Source: Chara braunii
Taxonomy: Eukaryota; Streptophyta; Charophyceae; Charales; Characeae
Assembly (NCBI GenBank): GCA_003427395.1
Contig: BFEA01000199.1
Span: 1,606,524-1,642,442 of the forward strand
Direction of reading: 5' to 3'
DNA length: 35,919 nucleotides
Positions 1 through 10,700 of the stretch are shown here, piece after piece; within the stretch, counting starts at the first letter, position 1; every line of letters starts with the position of its first letter. A program made the translations under genes and the position numbers. Below the pieces are notes generated by a model that saw only the letters and a list, made by a program, of their open reading frames with translations, did no database searches and was not told where the DNA came from.

Positions 1-205
1 ATTTTTAATTATTTCTTCTTAATTTTAATTATGTCATTGGAATTAATAAAATTCGAGGCTCCATCTTGCCGTCGATAGGCTGATGTAGAAGAGTCGTGCC
101 AAGGCCTACTCCCATATTACCGTCCCACGGCTAGCCATTTCGGAAATAGCCTCGAAGCGGGCGAAAAAGAGGTGGGCGTCAGCGCGGTAGAAGCGGTAGT
201 CCCTC
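1..205. other. A/T-rich left edge, no gene recognised
   Basis: The first 60 bases are very A/T rich and the rest is mixed sequence without a recognisable coding segment. It lies just upstream of gypsy pol remains. A full gypsy element would need gag and protease here and further left, so the element is either cut by the window edge or already truncated. Confidence 0.5.
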
Positions 206-517
206 TTGTCAATTTTGAGGGCTACTCTCAACGGTCGGCACGGAGCAGCTCTCGCTGTGGGTGCAAGACCAAGTAATCAGATCAAGTCATTACCTATCTC
301 CGGCCGCGCGGTGCGATTTCGTGAGAAGAAGTATGGACCACTGCTCACAGAGAAAGAAGGTCGGATCGTGGAAGTGGAAGATTTAGGGAGTCGGCTGATA
401 ATGGACGGCAACTCGTACCCAAAGGAGACAGATGAGGAATTTGGCGGGGTGGTATCTGTGTCTTTTCTAAGGGCACGGTCCCCTATGGGAGGCTACCCAA
501 GTGACACAAACGAGTAG
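206..517 (+). pseudogene. Unassigned ORF upstream of gypsy pol
   Basis: This open frame of 103 codons begins with TTG, so its true start is not defined. It is charged, with a basic stretch near the middle (RAVRFREKKYG) and an acidic one after it (EGRIVEVEDLG). It lies 23 bp upstream of the reverse transcriptase frame, on the same strand but in another frame. By position it could be part of the gag-protease-to-RT linker of the same retrotransposon, shifted by an indel. I see no protease D-S/T-G motif and no zinc knuckle. The assignment rests on context alone. Confidence 0.3.
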
Positions 518-540
518 CTCAAAAAGTTAAGCCAGCGGCA

Positions 541-2154
541 GTGGGTCGCGAGCGATCTGCACTGGAAGGGATATCGGAAGAAGAAATCGCAAAAGAAATC
601 AAAGAAAGAAAGAAAAAGGAGCCGCAACGTCTAACGGAAGAGAGGATAGCAGGGATGAACATCGGAGATGGAAATCTGACCCCACAGGAGCGAGAACGTG
701 TGATAGAAATCATGAAGACATGTAATAAGGCAATAGCTTTCGGCGACGCGGGGCGCGGAAGGGTTGACCCTCGATACGCTAAGCCAGCAAGGATTTACAT
801 GATTCCACATGTTCCTTGGAATGACGCAGGATGGAAATACGCCCAGAAGGAGAAGGAAAAAGTTATCGCTTTCCTGAAGGAAAAGATGGTTTCCCATGTT
901 GCGGAACCGTCTGATAGCGCTTATGCAAATCGATGGTTCTTCCTACGAAAGCTGAATGGCAAGATCCGATGGATCCAGGACCTTCAGAAGGTTAACGAGG
1001 TGACGATACGAGACATGGGCTCCGTGCCACACGCCGATTTACTGGCTGAAGGCGACGCAGGCAGGTCGATTTATTTGGTCTGTGATATGTTCTCAGGCTA
1101 TGATGAGGTACCGCTTGATCCTAGGGACAGACACCTCACGGCTATGCACACGCCATTGTGGGTGATACAGATGATGGTTGTCCCTATGGGTTGGACTAAT
1201 GGGGTAGCCGTTTCTCAGAGAGTCATGGTAGCCGTCCTCAAGGACTTCATCCCTGATAAGGTTGAAGTTTTTTTGGATGACTTTCCTATAAAAGGGCCAG
1301 TAAACAAGAATGAGACAGAGGTTGTACCTAAAGTTAGAAGATTCATCGAGCAGCACCTAACAGATATTTGCGCGGTACTTGAGCAGCTGGACGATGCGAA
1401 TTTAACGTTCAGCAGAACAAAGAGTCGATGGGCCGTCTCAACTATTGAGATCTTGGGCTTCATCTGTGACTCGAGAGGACGCCGAGCAGATCCGGCGAAG
1501 CTAGACAAACTCCTGAACTGGCCGTTACCATTACATAGTCCAACCGAGGTCCGACAGTTTCTGGGAGTGGTCGGTTACTGGCGTATATTCATATGAGGGT
1601 ATGCGGAGAAGGCTGAGCCATTGAGATTACTCCTTCGAAAGACTGAGAAATTCAACTGAGATTCCTCGCAAGAACTCGCTATGCAAGAACTTAAAGACGA
1701 ATTTAAGGAGGGAGGACGCGTATTGGGCGTGCCATTCTTTGATGATGAGGCGGGGAGACCCTTCATAGTATCCACGGATGCTAGACCTTGTTCAGTGACG
1801 GGATTGTTGTCTCAGAAGGACGCTGGAGAGAATGAAAGACCGTTAAGATTTGAGAGTAGAACGCTTAATACGGCTGAGCGTAACTATAGTCAATTCAGGA
1901 AGGAAGTGTTAGCTGTTCTGCGGTGTCTAGACACATTCAGACACTATATCTATGGACGACGGTTCATCTTGAGAGTAGATCCCACCGCGGTTGCCTCCGT
2001 CCTCCAGAAGGACTTTAGTCTGACGGACCCGACCATCGCTCGATGGTTAATACGGATTCGGCTATATGATTACACAGTTGAGAGGATATCTGGCACTAAA
2101 AATGTCATGGCAGATGGTTTTCACGCATCCCTCTTGAGGCCGAGCGCCCGATAG
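541..2154 (+). pseudogene. Ty3/gypsy pol: reverse transcriptase and RNase H, broken
   Basis: This is the DNA-synthesising part of a Ty3/gypsy LTR retrotransposon. The reverse transcriptase spans about residues 85-351 of the first open segment (541-1596). The first catalytic Asp is in LVCDMFSGY (D182) and the active site is VFLDDF (D246/D247). The RNase H follows in the same frame (1681-2154), with STDAR, the KEVLAVLRCL helix and a C-terminal VMADGFH. The frame is interrupted by TGA at 1594-1596 and 1657-1659; the second (F-N-stop-D) sits where a tryptophan is likely. The first open segment starts with GTG and has no obvious Met, as expected for an internal part of a polyprotein. Integrase follows downstream in another frame. 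The element is not functional as assembled. Confidence 0.9.
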
Positions 2155-2171
2155 TAGCTGGAGCCCTGACA

Positions 2172-3617
2172 ATGGCGGAGCCGAGACGCGCCGAGCGATT
2201 TCTGGTTAACCTTTACGAGGGCAAGTATCGAACGATCGGGCTACACCTGTCAGGAGAAGAGAGTCAAGATTCAGATATCCGGAGACAAGCAGCGCAGTAC
2301 TGCCTTAGAGCGAACCACCTTTTTCGAAGGCCAGTAGGCTCGGGGATGTCCTTACGAGTAGTTTGTGACCCTGAGGAGAGACAGACGATAGTTGCGGAGC
2401 TTCACAACGGGAAAGTCGGAGGATACAGGGGAGTCAAAGGAACCTACGAAAAGGTACGCAGGTTGTACTGGTGGGAAGGACAGTATAAGGACGTCGAGAG
2501 GTACTGTATGACCTGCGAGAAATCCCAGAAGAGAGTTCTTGTGAAATACAAAGAGCCTCTTCATCCATCCTATCCCACCAGACCAGGAGAGAAGGTACAC
2601 ATCGATCTGGTGAAGATGCCGAAAGGGGTAGGCAATATGAACTATGTCGTGAACATACAAGACGACTTCACGGGGTTCATGGACGGTAGACCTATCAGGA
2701 GTAAGACGGCAGAGGAAGTGAAGAACTTCGTCCTAGAGTACTTATCTAGGTATGGTTGTGTCAGCAAGATAGTGATTGACAGAGGGGCGGAATTCCTAAC
2801 TGACGAGGTTCAGAGTGTGTTCAAGAGAGTTGGGGCGAGAGTTTCGATAGCCACTGCCTACCACCCACAGTCGAACTCCCCAGTAGAGAGGGGGCACCAG
2901 ACTCTGATAGCGTCGCTATCCAAGTGGTACAAAGGTAAGGACAGTGATTGACCATGATATTTTCGGTACGCAATATGGGCGGACAACGTCACGGTCCGGG
3001 CTAGCACTGGATACCCACCATACACCTTGTGGTTTGGGCGGCATTGTCCGCTCCCCATAGAGTTTCACGTCGACAGTTGGACAACCGTCGACTGGGCGGA
3101 GGAGATGTCCAGGGAGGAACTCATAGCTGCCCGAACAAGACAGATAGCCTACGGTTTGGAAGACAACCTTATGACAGCGGCAGATCGTCTAGCAGTGGAA
3201 AGAGACAAAGGTAAAGAGAGATGGGATAAGAGCGTGCGGATCAGGAGAGAGAGGGTGAGCGTAGGAGATATGGTTCTTCTCTACGACACAGCACTGGAGA
3301 GGACCTGGACCGGAAAACTCGCCAACAGATGGATGGGACCTTACAGAGTGGTTGAGGCGCTCGACTGGGGTGCATATATGATAGCAGAATTAGACGGATC
3401 CAAGTGGAAGGACCCAGTGGTGGGTACAAGATTAAGGCTATTTAGACCCAGGCCTGGACCCACCTTATCGCTGACAAACCCGAAAGGAAAAGGAAAAGCC
3501 AAAATGGAGGATGGAGCCCCCTTGAGACGATTCGAGGCAGGGGAGAGTTCCAAGAAGAGGAAAAGGGGGGGAAAAAGAAAGGTCAAAGGATTGGCTTTAG
3601 AAAGAGAAAAAAAATGA
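2172..3617 (+). pseudogene. Ty3/gypsy integrase, broken
   Basis: This integrase would insert the retrotransposon cDNA. The N-terminal zinc-binding region has H78 (LHNG) and C112/C115 (YCMTC), but the second histidine position appears to be tyrosine (GGYRG, Y85). The catalytic core has D145 (HIDLV), D203 (VIDRGAEF) and E239 (PVERGH), so the DDE triad is intact. A GPY/F module (WMGPYRVVEALDWGAYMI) lies in the C-terminal part (3027-3617), followed by a lysine/arginine-rich tail and no chromodomain. Two TGA codons (2949-2951, 2955-2957) split the core from the C-terminal domain, both at likely Trp positions. The frame differs from that of RT/RNase H, so an indel lies near 2155-2171. A short, very basic open frame (3624-3863) follows without clear homology. 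Confidence 0.88.
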
Positions 3618-3913
3618 TTATTCGTGCTCAAGAGGGTTAGACGGAGAGTTCGCGTTAGACGTACTGGCGGGTCGACACCCTTCTCGGGGCAAAGACAGAA
3701 GAAACAAAGGATTGTGCCGAGGCCAAAAACCAGCAGGAACAGGAAAGTCAAGAAGCATCTTCTTAGCCCGAGGACTCATAACAAACTGAAACATAAGACA
3801 ATTGAACGCCAACGTGGCCGACCTTTACGGGCCATCACCCTGAAGCTCGTCCGCTTCCTTTGACGTGAGAGGTTAGGGCTCGACGGGGGCGTCGAGAAGT
3901 GGTCCGGGCTAAC

Positions 3914-5420
3914 TGTCAGGCGGCCACAAGCNGTGCGCCGCCTGAAATCTGNGGTTTTGGGTCTTAGGCTCAAGGANAAGTCCGCGTTTTGACGGTACTC
4001 CGGGTTGACCAGGCAGCAAAGATGTGGGGAACTCAGGACACCCCAGATTTTGAGCGCACTGAACCTTACGAGTAGCCCTCAAAGATAGCGAGATGGGTGG
4101 GCGCACCCGGCTTATCTGGAGACCGTCATTTCCGGCCGTTTAGAGGGTTGGACCCGGATCGGCCTGCCGCGGAGAGGCATTATGGGAACAAACCTCGTCG
4201 TAACGTTTTTGCAGCATACGACCGGGGCCGAAATGAGGCCTCAAATTTTTGTCTATTTTAGTACCATAATTAAAGATGGGGAAAAGGGATTAAGACCAGT
4301 AGGGCAGAATGGAAAAACATAATATCCCTTAATGTCTTTATTTTTCACGGCATTTCATTCTAGGGGGAATACCCTTGCTATTTTATGTTCTCGACAATGG
4401 AATTAAAAACATAGAAAAAGATTAAAAATTGTGAAAGAGAAAAGAAACAAAAGGAATTCGGCCATTTATTTAAACCTTCTCGAAACTTAATATTGGAGAA
4501 CTTACGGTTAATTTACTATTTTCGACAATAGAATTAAGAAAAGGAGAGAATGATTAAAAACGATGAAAGGGACGGGAACCCATGACTATTGGGAGATTGG
4601 CCTAATTTCACCTCGATTACCCGCCTTCAGCTCTAACCCCAGATTGATCATTATCTCCGGATTTTAACAGTTTTCACTACTGCCGATGGTCGAGGTTCCC
4701 TGCGTCGCTTTCCCTGGTTTGCTTGATTACTAACATTACTGCAGTTGGGATGTTCTGAGAGCGGGAGTCGCATGGACAGCCTGGGGTGGTGCTACCTTAG
4801 GTCGATAGTATGGTGTTTGGTTCGGTACAGATACGAGGGTTGTTACGGAGTGGCTACGTCCTGCAGTGTCTGACGTGCTTCAGGTTCGGTATGGGCCCGG
4901 TGACAGCTGTTTCACTACGGTGACTTATTGTCAAGTTTGGGACAGCTGCAGTGATTTATTCTTAGGACCGGGGCCACTAAGACAGTTATTCCCGGTTTGG
5001 AACCTTGGTGGCAGCTTGTTTCAGGCTCGGAAACGTTGCAGCTTATTCTAAGGTCCGGTATCATTGCGGCGACTTACTTCAGGATCGGTACTATTACCGC
5101 GCCGCTGCATCTTGCCGTGTTCGACATGTTTCAAGTACGGTATTGGTTCGGCATTGGCATGGTACACGCCGCGGCATCATTTTCAGGCTTGGTCTTGGGT
5201 CTGCATCGGCACGCTCCAAACCCTGCATTGGTACGACGTTGAAATGTCACAAGCATCTGCGTGGTCTCAGGCCAGAAATTGCCGCGGTGTCAACGAGTAT
5301 CACTCTCGCTTTGGTCCGGCTATTGACAACGCCGGCGACTGGGAAATTTCGAAACGGTTATGTCAAGTCTGGTGAAGAACTGAGGTCGTGGTTGACCGCA
5401 AAATTTCTTTTTTTGGGACA
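3914..5420 (+). mobile_element. LTR-like repeat, left copy (probable gypsy 3' LTR)
   Basis: This 1507-bp segment recurs in reverse orientation at 7464-8970. It begins TGTCAGG and ends GGGACA, giving TGTC...GACA ends with the TG...CA dinucleotides of an LTR. It starts about 300 bp after the integrase stop, where a 3' LTR would be expected, although no clean polypurine tract precedes it. Homology to the other copy stops sharply at both ends. It contains three ambiguous bases (3932, 3952, 3977). Open frames inside it are shared with the other copy only because the DNA is the same; I see no protein family in them. An inverted-repeat terminus of a large DNA element is the alternative. Confidence 0.65.
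4820..5160 (+). repeat. Degenerate subrepeats inside the LTR
   Basis: A motif of the form TTCAGG-T-CGGTA followed by a variable GC-rich stretch and a GCAGCTTATT-like box recurs roughly every 40-45 bp. The same pattern is present in the inverted copy, so it predates the duplication. Such arrays in LTRs often lie in the U3 promoter region; that role is only inferred here. Confidence 0.5.
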
Positions 5421-7243
5421 TAGGTACAGACCCCTGACCCAGTCGGAAGTGGACATTTTGGAACGGTACTGAATTCTGGCTGGAACGGCCTGGGTATGCC
5501 TTGATCTGGTCGGGCTTGAAAGGGGGGGAGACCGAGCCGCCACCCCACGACGGGGTTGGTCCTGCTATGACAAGGGATCACCTGATTGACTTGGCTATAA
5601 CGGCCGCGCCTAGGGACTGCTAACCTGGAGCTGGCATTTGAAACACTCAGCAGGACACTGCTGCTGCAGTACCCAGCTCAATGATTCAAGCCCCGTCGAA
5701 TTGTGCTGACCAGCTTTTTTTTGCCACTGAGCCCACGATCCGCAGTCGTACGTTGTGGGGCCGCGCGGAGGTACCAGGAGGGAGAATGCTGACACAGAGG
5801 CCAAGGATACAATTATCAGGAGATTGAGTCCCCATGTACCGGGCCGGAATCGCTGTGAGATACGGGTTCGGTTAATATCGCGAGTGCACAGCCTAGTGAG
5901 TCGCCAGGCGGTTGGGGCAGACGGGGGAGAACACTCAGCCACGTCGCACATGTCCGGAGAACAGCATGAGCCGGGCGTACCGAAGGCTACATAGGGGATA
6001 CGGGCGGTTGCAGGGGAGAGCATGCACGGTGTACCCGGCGCACTTCGTAGCGGAATGCAGGCGGAGAGAAGGGGAGACGAGCACGGTGTGTCGGGCCTTC
6101 GAAAGGGGATGCGTCTGGGTCCAGGCGGTTGCGAATCGAGCTAGGCGAACACCGCACACGCTCTGCAAACCTGCGATAAGCGTGCTTGTGAACAAGCGCC
6201 CCTGTGCCCGCGATCCCGAGCATTCGCGTATGCGTGAGCCTTCATGCGCGTCCGGGCGTGCTCGAAGGAGAGTGTGCCAGCGGTATCCTGCGGTGGGATG
6301 CAGGCGAGCGAAAAGGGAGAAGGAGAGGGAGTGAAAGAGAGGGAGGGGGAAAGTCGGAGAGTGTGGCACATGTGCGCGGTAAGCCTCCGAAGACCTCTGT
6401 GTGAATTAGAGCCGCTGTAAGAACTTGCTCCATAGAGAAGAGAAGAGGAGGCACGAGCTAGGCGAGTCCGTTGACGCCGGCAGCCCTTGAACAGTCACAG
6501 TGAACCTTCACCGTCGTCGAAGGGTGCTCAGGCTTTCGTTTTTCTTGACTGCTTGTTACGTCGATCTCGCTACTGAGGGATCACGGGTCCCTCGAGGTGA
6601 AGAGTTTCTCATTTCATCTCAGGTACGAACGACATCAGGCAGGAGAAAGCACGATTACAGGTATTTGTTGTATCCGATGACCCGTCGAGATATGAAGGGC
6701 TGGACTTTCGTGGGTATCGCTCTTTCAACCGAATTAGAACCTTCGCTTAGACCTTCCGTTCGGAAGTCACGCAACTGAGTGACGCCGAGATGGAGAGAGT
6801 AACTAGGTGGAACTGATCCGCTGTCTATCCTGTAAACTTGTAGCAAGGGACTGACCCCTCAAATGCTGACTGGGTCCGCTGATGGGGAGTCTCATTGAGG
6901 ATATCATTGTTTATTTCGCTAAGCTCGAGGGCGGGAAAAGTCGAGCTTGTTTCTTGCTGGATCGACTCTTCGCCTGGTCTCTTCTGGACCTCCCGGCACA
7001 GGGAGAGTGAGTTAGAAGCTCTGAAGGGAATACTCTATGCGATCGCCGTGTACGTGAGGCAGCGAGCACGAGAGAAGGGACGAGGAAAAAAGGGGGGCGG
7101 GTGAGCAGACAGTACCCGACTGTTTTTTTTGTGTCCTGCATTAATTAGACTAAGGGTAAGTGAAAACCGCAAGAGGGAGATGTAGAGGAAAGAAGAGAAA
7201 CTAGGGGATAGGACGACAGTGAGAGGGAGAGCGTTGCTCGTTC
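5421..7243. other. Intervening segment between the two LTR copies, no gene recognised
   Basis: These 1.8 kb separate the two inverted LTR-like copies. The segment is GC-rich from about 5750 to 6450 and contains two loosely similar stretches around 6040-6090 and 6290-6340 (a GGGATGCAGGCG-like core followed by a purine-rich tract). Open frames are short and show no family I recognise. I see no tRNA or rRNA similarity. Confidence 0.4.
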
Positions 7244-7467
7244 GGACTGTGTTCACTACTATTTTGTATTCGGCGTTTACTCGTTCCTTACCTCTCTTTG
7301 TGTGAACTGCAACGTTCAGCTTTTGCGCATACATGCCGGATGAATTCTTGAATACAGTTGAATTCAACCCTTGATTGGCAGTTACTTGCCTGTCTCTCTT
7401 TGTGTGTCCTACAAACTCTAGAAGGAACGAGTAAACGCCGAACACAAAATAGTAGTGAACACAGTCC
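7244..7467. mobile_element. 224-bp foldback (MITE-like) abutting the right LTR copy
   Basis: The left arm at 7244-7289 and the right arm at 7422-7467 are reverse complements with a single mismatch over 46 bp. The 42-bp core begins TGTGTTCACTACT and is mirrored by AGTAGTGAACACA. The 132-bp centre contains a direct repeat of TCTCTTTGTGTG. The right arm ends within the first bases of the LTR-like copy (GTCC at 7464-7467). No target-site duplication can be read with confidence. A non-autonomous inverted-repeat transposon or a recombination product would fit. Confidence 0.7.
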
Positions 7468-8970
7468 CAAGAAAATCAATTTCGCGGTCAACCATGACCT
7501 CAGTTCTTCACCAGACTTGACATAACCATTTCGAAATTTCCCAGTCGCCGGCGTTGTCAATAGCCGAACCAAAGCGAGAGTGATACTTGTTGACACCGCG
7601 GCAATTTGTGGCTTGAGACCATGCAGATGCTTGTGACATTTCAACGTCGTACCAATGCAGGGTCTGGAGCGTGCCGATGCAGACCCAAGACCGAGCCTGA
7701 AAATGATGCCGCGGCGTGTACCATGCCAATGCCGAACCAATACCGTACCTGAAACATGTCGAACACGGCAAGATGCAGCGGCGCGGTAATAGTACCGATC
7801 CTGAAGTAAGTCGCCGCAATGATACCGGACCTTAGAATAAGCTGCAACGTTTCCGGGCCTGAAACAAGCTGCCGCCAAGGTTCCAAACCTGGAATAACTG
7901 TCTTAGTGGCCCCGGTCCTGAGAATAAATCACTGCAGTTGTCCCAAACTTGACAATAAGTCACCGTAGTGAAACAGCTGTCACCGGGCCCATACCGAACC
8001 TGGAGCACGTCAGACACTGCAGGACGTAGCCACTCCGTAACAACCCTCGTATCCGTACCGAACCAAACACCATACTGTCGACCTAAGGTAGCACCACCCC
8101 AGGCTGTCCATGCGACTCCCTCTCTCAGAACATCCCGACTGCGGTAATGTTAGTAATCAAGCAAACCAGGGAAAGCGAAGCAGGGAACCTCGACCATCGG
8201 CAGTAGTGAAAACTGTTAAAATCCGGGGAAAATGATCAATCTGGGGTCAGAGCTGAAGGCGGGTAATCGAGGTAAAATTAGGCCGATCTCCCAATAGTCA
8301 TGGGTTCCCGTCCCTTTCATCGTTTTTAATCATTCTCCCCTTTTCTTAATTCTATTGTCGGAAATAGTAAATTAACCGTAAGTTTCTCAATATTAAGTTT
8401 CGAGAAGGTTTAAATAAATGGCCGAATTCCTTTTGTTTATTTTCTCTTTCACCATTTTTAATATTTTTTTATGTTTTTAATTCCATTGCCGGGAACATAA
8501 AATAACAAGGGTATTCCCCCTATAATTAAATGCCGTGAAAAATAAAGACATTAAGGGATATTATGTTTTTCCCTTCTGCCCTACTGGTCTTAATCCCTTT
8601 TCCCCATCTTTAATTATGGTACTAAAATAGACAAAAAATTGAGGCTTCATTTCCGCCCCGGTCGTATGCTGCAAAAACGTTACGGCGAGGTTTGTTCCCA
8701 CGATGCCTCTCCGCAGCAGGCCGATCCGGGTCCAACCCTCTAAACGGCCGGAAATGACAGTCTCTAAATAAGCCGGGTGCGCCGACCCATCTCGCTATCT
8801 TTGAGGCCAACTCGTAAGGTTCAATGCGCTCAAAATCTGGGGTGTCTTGAGTTCCCCACATCTTTGTTGCTTGGTCAACCCGGAGTACCGTCAAAACGCG
8901 GACTTGTCCTTGAGCCTAAGACCCAAAACCGCAGATTTCAGGCGGCGCACTGCTTGTGGCCGCCTGACAG
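7464..8970 (-). mobile_element. LTR-like repeat, right copy, inverted
   Basis: This is the reverse-complement partner of 3914-5420, also 1507 bp long and by eye about 95% identical. Read on the minus strand it starts TGTCAGG and ends GGGAC followed by T instead of A. No gypsy coding sequence, primer-binding site or polypurine tract flanks it on either side. It therefore looks like an isolated LTR, or one arm left after rearrangement. No matching 5-bp target duplication was found at its ends. Confidence 0.65.
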
Positions 8971-9660
8971 CGTGTCCACGCGGACGCGTCCGCGTGGTTG
9001 CGGACCTGGCTACGGCCGCGGACTTCGCCGCGCCTGGCCGCCGCAGGGGGGGATTCGTAGCCTCCCACGACTTCCCTTCCCATTCCGACTCCCCTCCCTC
9101 CCCCGAAGTCCCTACTCCGACGTCCCTACTCTGACTTCCCTTTGCCGACCTCCCTCCGCTGACCTACCTCCCCTGACCTCCCTTCGTTGACTTCCTTCCC
9201 CATCCTAGCGTCCCTGCCCCTACTTCCCTCCATCGATCCCCTCCTCTCTCCCCCAATCCTGACTTTCCTCCATCAATCCCCACCTCTCCCCCGATCCCAG
9301 CTTCCCTCCTCCGATCCCCACCTCTCTCCCCCGATCCCAACTCCATCCTCCAACCTCCCTCCTCCTACCTCCATCTGGTGACTTCCCCCCCCATCCCGGC
9401 TTGCTTCCCCCCACTTCCCCCCATCAACCCCACCTCTGTCCCCGGATTATGACTTCCCTTTCCAATCCCATTTCTTCATCCCAACCTCTTCTTCCCCTGA
9501 TTGGGACCTCCCTGCCCTGAAAACTCTTCCTCCTCCTCCAACTGCAGTTCCTGCTCTTCCACCATTTCTCCTCCCGCTCCTCCTCCTGCTCCTCCCGCAG
9601 GATGCACCCTCACCCGCCGGCAGTCTACGCAAGGTAGTCTGCACGGCTGGCCACACGCTA
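8971..9660. repeat. C-rich minisatellite-like low-complexity tract
   Basis: The + strand is built of loosely repeated CTCCCCCGATCCC, GACTTCCCT and CCTCC blocks of about 10-25 bp. Open frames on either strand are composition artefacts. The opposite strand resembles the G-rich tract at 16100-17340, so both may belong to one minisatellite family in opposite orientation. Confidence 0.6.
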
Positions 9661-9698
9661 CTTTCATCGAAAGGATGAGAAAAATCGAAAAAATCTTC

Positions 9699-9702
<4 letters not shown>

Positions 9703-9773
<71 letters not shown>
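9703..9773 (+). repeat. (CT)n microsatellite, about 35 units
   Basis: An uninterrupted CT dinucleotide run of about 71 bp. The Ser-Leu or Arg-Glu repeat proteins it encodes in several frames are artefacts. Confidence 0.97.
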
Positions 9774-9779
<6 letters not shown>

Positions 9780-9891
9780 TCCTTAACAAGAACAGATGAT
9801 GGATCATCCTTCTTCCGCTCCCCCTTCTGCTACTCCTCCCGCTCTTCCTCTTCCCGCCCCTGGTCCTCCTCCCGCTCCCGCTCGTGCTACA

Positions 9892-9960
9892 CGTGTGTGT
9901 GCGTGTGTGTGTGTGAGAGAGAGAAAGGGTGTGTGTGTCTATGTGAGAGAGAGTGTATAT
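9892..9960 (+). repeat. (GT)n and (GA)n interrupted microsatellite
   Basis: Alternating GT runs at 9892-9923 and 9930-9942 are interspersed with GAGAGAGA stretches. Alternating purine-pyrimidine DNA of this kind can adopt Z-DNA in principle; nothing here shows function. Confidence 0.85.
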
Positions 9961-10081
9961 TTCGATGTTCTAGCGGAAGATTCTTTCGATTTTGCTCATC
10001 CTATCGATGGAAACAACGTAAGGTCAGTCGCGGGGTTGGAGACTTACCTGTTGGCCGGTGCGTTGCTCATCCTATCGATGG

Positions 10082-10085
<4 letters not shown>

Positions 10086-10159
<74 letters not shown>

Positions 10160-10209
10160 NNNNNNNNNNNNNNNNNNNNNNNNNNNNNNNNNNNNNNNNN
10201 NNNNNNNNN

Positions 10210-10291
<82 letters not shown>
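10086..10291 (+). repeat. (CT)n microsatellite containing an assembly gap
   Basis: CT dinucleotides run from 10086 to 10159 and from 10210 to 10291, with a gap of exactly 50 N (10160-10209) between them. The true repeat length is unknown. Confidence 0.97.
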
Positions 10292-10294
<3 letters not shown>

Positions 10295-10700
10295 ATGGAC
10301 CCCGTTGAGGTTGGTGCTTTATTGCACCACGAAATAACCTACAAAACAAAAAAAAAATCGAAATAACCTATAAAATAACGGGGTTCCCCGTATGCCTACA
10401 ATTAGGAGTAGTGGTAGGTAGGTAGTGTGAGGTGAAATTGAGAGAAGAATATAGCTTTCTTTTTTAAAATGCTTATTTTGGCTGGTTGCAATTTTTTTTT
10501 TCGTTTTTAATTAAAAATATATATTATTCGTAAAAAAAAAAATGAAAAAAAATGGGGGGTTACCCTCCAATGACCCCCACCCTCCTATAAAAAAAAAAAA
10601 CACCACCCCCCCCAACAAAAAAAAAAAAGAAAATCGATCCTGCTCTCCATGAACTCCATGAACTCCCATGTCGTGAACTCTGTGAACTCCATGACCGGTT
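10292..10700. other. A/T- and homopolymer-rich spacer, no gene
   Basis: This stretch contains runs of A and T and a G4TT/CCACC-rich segment, plus a short near-repeat of GAACTCCATG-type words at 10645-10695. No coding or RNA gene is recognisable. Confidence 0.5.

Larger units (their letters stand above)
9661..10083. repeat. Short motif flanking the (CT)n runs, inverted and direct copies
   Basis: The segment at 9664-9698 is the reverse complement, with a few mismatches, of 9975-10013 (core CTCATCCTATCGATGGAAA). A partial third copy, in direct orientation, lies at 10063-10083. The first and third copies each run straight into a (CT)n tract, so the motif and the microsatellite seem to have been propagated together. 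Confidence 0.6.

Noticed and set aside
5122-5135. GACATGTTTC inside the LTR, identical to the cleavage-site side of the hammerhead
   Set aside because: No CTGANGA box lies at the needed distance, so it is a chance match.
5005-5472. 155-codon frame conserved in the inverted copy at 7288-7878
   Set aside because: Conservation is explained by the LTR-like repeat itself; several frames are equally open and no family is recognised.
9501-10366. Ser-Leu and Arg-Glu repeat proteins in several frames
   Set aside because: They are translations of (CT)n microsatellites and cross a 50-N gap.
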